DNA of 64,000 nt, taken from Erigeron canadensis. Its lineage: Eukaryota; Streptophyta; Magnoliopsida; Asterales; Asteraceae. The first letter of the stretch is position 1. Each line of letters opens with the position of its first letter. Made by a program: the position numbers and the translations under genes. Below the pieces are notes generated by a model. It did no database searches, had not been told where the DNA came from, and was given only the letters and a program-made list of their open reading frames with translations. Location: positions 4,958,501-5,022,500 of the forward strand of contig NC_057768.1 of the NCBI RefSeq assembly GCF_010389155.1. Reading direction: 5' to 3'. This document shows positions 62,542 to 64,000 of this stretch, in pieces.

Positions 62542-64000
62542 GTTGGAAAAATGGTTAGATTTAAATAACTAATCTTGTAATAAGTTGTAACTGGTTAAAG
62601 AAAGTTGGGTTACATAAAAGGAAAATGCTAACAAAGCCCTTAGGGCTTTACTTAACGTGCATAGAAAAATTGTACATTTTCATATTAAAAGCTCGCCGCC
62701 TAAATTATATGATAAGTGTACAACTAATTAATGACAAGAAATCCTACGTAAAATAACAAGAAAATGGACAGGCCCATGTACATGTAGCCCCTGAACAAAC
62801 TCACAAAGTATCTAAATGATTAGGCCCATTTAAATAAAACAAGAATGCAAATTCCTATTTCTTTCCCATGAGCCATGAGGCCATGAGCCTCATTCTCATT
62901 CATGGAGAAAAGGTGTCCTTCATGCGAACATGCGTGAACTGTGAAGAGTGCCATTTTACCCACTTCATCAGTCATAATTTCATAATCAGCAACACATTTC
63001 TTTTAGTACCATGTATTAAGAAAGCGATTGTGTAACAAGTATAATCTATTCGCCATAGTTTATAAAAAATTGAAATCCTTAAGATGTAATTTAAATTTTT
63101 AAGTACATAATACATACTCATATCAGAAAATAATAAATATCAAGATTTTTTTAAAAGTTATATTTTTCTATTTTTAATGAAATAAACCATAAGATCGACC
63201 TACTTCTCAACTATCATATCCAAACAAATCATTATGTGCCTAATAATTAACTCAATTCCTTTGGCCATGTATAATATTTAAAGTTTCTGATTTCTAATAC
63301 CTGTCCGATTTCTCCACATTTAAGTTTCCATACCTACCCTGAAGTTCTATACCCCTAACAAGTTATTTATGGATTGAATCCAATATTATAAGTCATGTTG
63401 ACAAGGCATAAAAAATTCGATAGTTATTAGTTATTATTAATATTACTAATACTTGGTTAACGGTGCCGAAATGCAGTTAATTAATCCCAAAAAGTTATTG
63501 TGAGCACGAAGATTTGTTTTATTGTATTCAGGAAACTTATTCAAGAGTCCCATAGTAAACAAAAGTTACCGGGTAAGAAGTTAGCCGATCACCACTTTCA
63601 CGTTGACTGTTTACATGACATGTACACAATAACTTTCAGGGGATTAGTTTATGCACACAATAAAAAGAATGATTTAACTACAATGTTTGTGTATATGAAA
63701 AAACTGTACCCACAAGCAGATTCGACCACAAACTACAAGCATATTCAATTTTTTTTTTTTTTATTGAGAAAAGGCAGATTCACTAAATACAATGGTATAC
63801 ATATACATTTATCCCGTATACAACAGATTCAACCTTCTCGTATCAATTATGTGAGTTTTGGTTGTGTTTTGTTTTTTCCGCCAAGGTTTCCGACTGTTTC
63901 GCCAATCATCTTCGACGCTGGTGCTTATCATCTTCAACAACCACCAATACCGTACGGGGATCATAAATCATACCGATTTATCTAACAACATCTCGAAATT
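62542..64000. other. Right end of the window, no gene supported
   Basis: A MITE-like stretch at 62630-62750 (AAAGCCCTTAGGGCTTT, CTTAACGTGCATAGAAAA) is related to 23880-23996. The 161-codon ORF at 63500-63985 includes a run of phenylalanines from a T tract and resembles no family I know. It could be part of a gene running off the edge, but I cannot support that. Confidence 0.35.

Noticed and set aside
63500..63985. 161-codon ORF at the right end
   Set aside because: Contains a T-tract-derived phenylalanine run, no recognisable domain and no upstream gene context; not enough to call a gene.

Overview
The window is nuclear DNA from a flowering plant, almost certainly a eudicot. It holds AT-rich spacers, intron-containing genes with GT-AG borders, plant-type retrotransposons, and many small non-autonomous DNA transposons. 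The repeat families and the type of the large Copia element suggest an asterid, possibly Asteraceae; that placement is inference. There are no bacterial features (operons, CRISPR), and I recognised no tRNA or rRNA gene.

Three host genes look intact. (1) A glyoxysomal/peroxisomal NAD malate dehydrogenase lies on the + strand at 16677-21428. It has nine coding exons, 364 residues and an N-terminal PTS2 signal; intron 7 carries a Harbinger-type MITE. (2) A CLAVATA1/BAM-type leucine-rich-repeat receptor kinase lies on the - strand at 27555-30696, with two exons and 1012 residues. (3) A hexokinase-like protein lies on the - strand at 55602-59399, with nine exons and 557 residues. Its catalytic aspartate and phosphate-binding loops are degenerate, it has an acidic C-terminal tail, and one intron appears to be GC-AG. 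The three genes act in separate processes (peroxisomal carbon metabolism, peptide-ligand perception at the cell surface, probable sugar signalling at a membrane), and nothing in the layout links them functionally.

The rest is mostly transposon. At 1-16.6 kb: Helitron-like elements, two long-TIR MULE-like foldbacks (the second cut by an LTR with an Athila-like primer site and a gag-like ORF), a two-exon fragment resembling an RPA1/DUF223 OB fold, and a third long-TIR element with a near-perfect 9-bp target duplication. At 22.5-23.6 kb and 61.6-61.9 kb: three members of one ~280-bp foldback family, each with a perfect 9-bp duplication. At 30.9-39.9 kb: repeats, a solo LTR inserted inside another solo LTR (both with perfect 5-bp duplications), a decayed PIF/Harbinger transposase fragment and a 105-bp tandem repeat. 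At 39890-52780: a complete 12.9-kb SIRE/Maximus-like Copia element with ~1-kb LTRs, broken gag and pol, and a 4.4-kb third ORF of unknown role in the envelope-like position, preceded by its own TATA-like box. At 59.7-62.6 kb: nested Helitrons, a palindromic MITE and another Helitron.

The least explained material is the third ORF of the Copia element with its possible internal promoter, and the hexokinase-like protein with lost catalytic residues, an acidic tail and a GC-AG intron. All exon borders come from reading splice sites and family similarity by eye; no alignment or database search was run.
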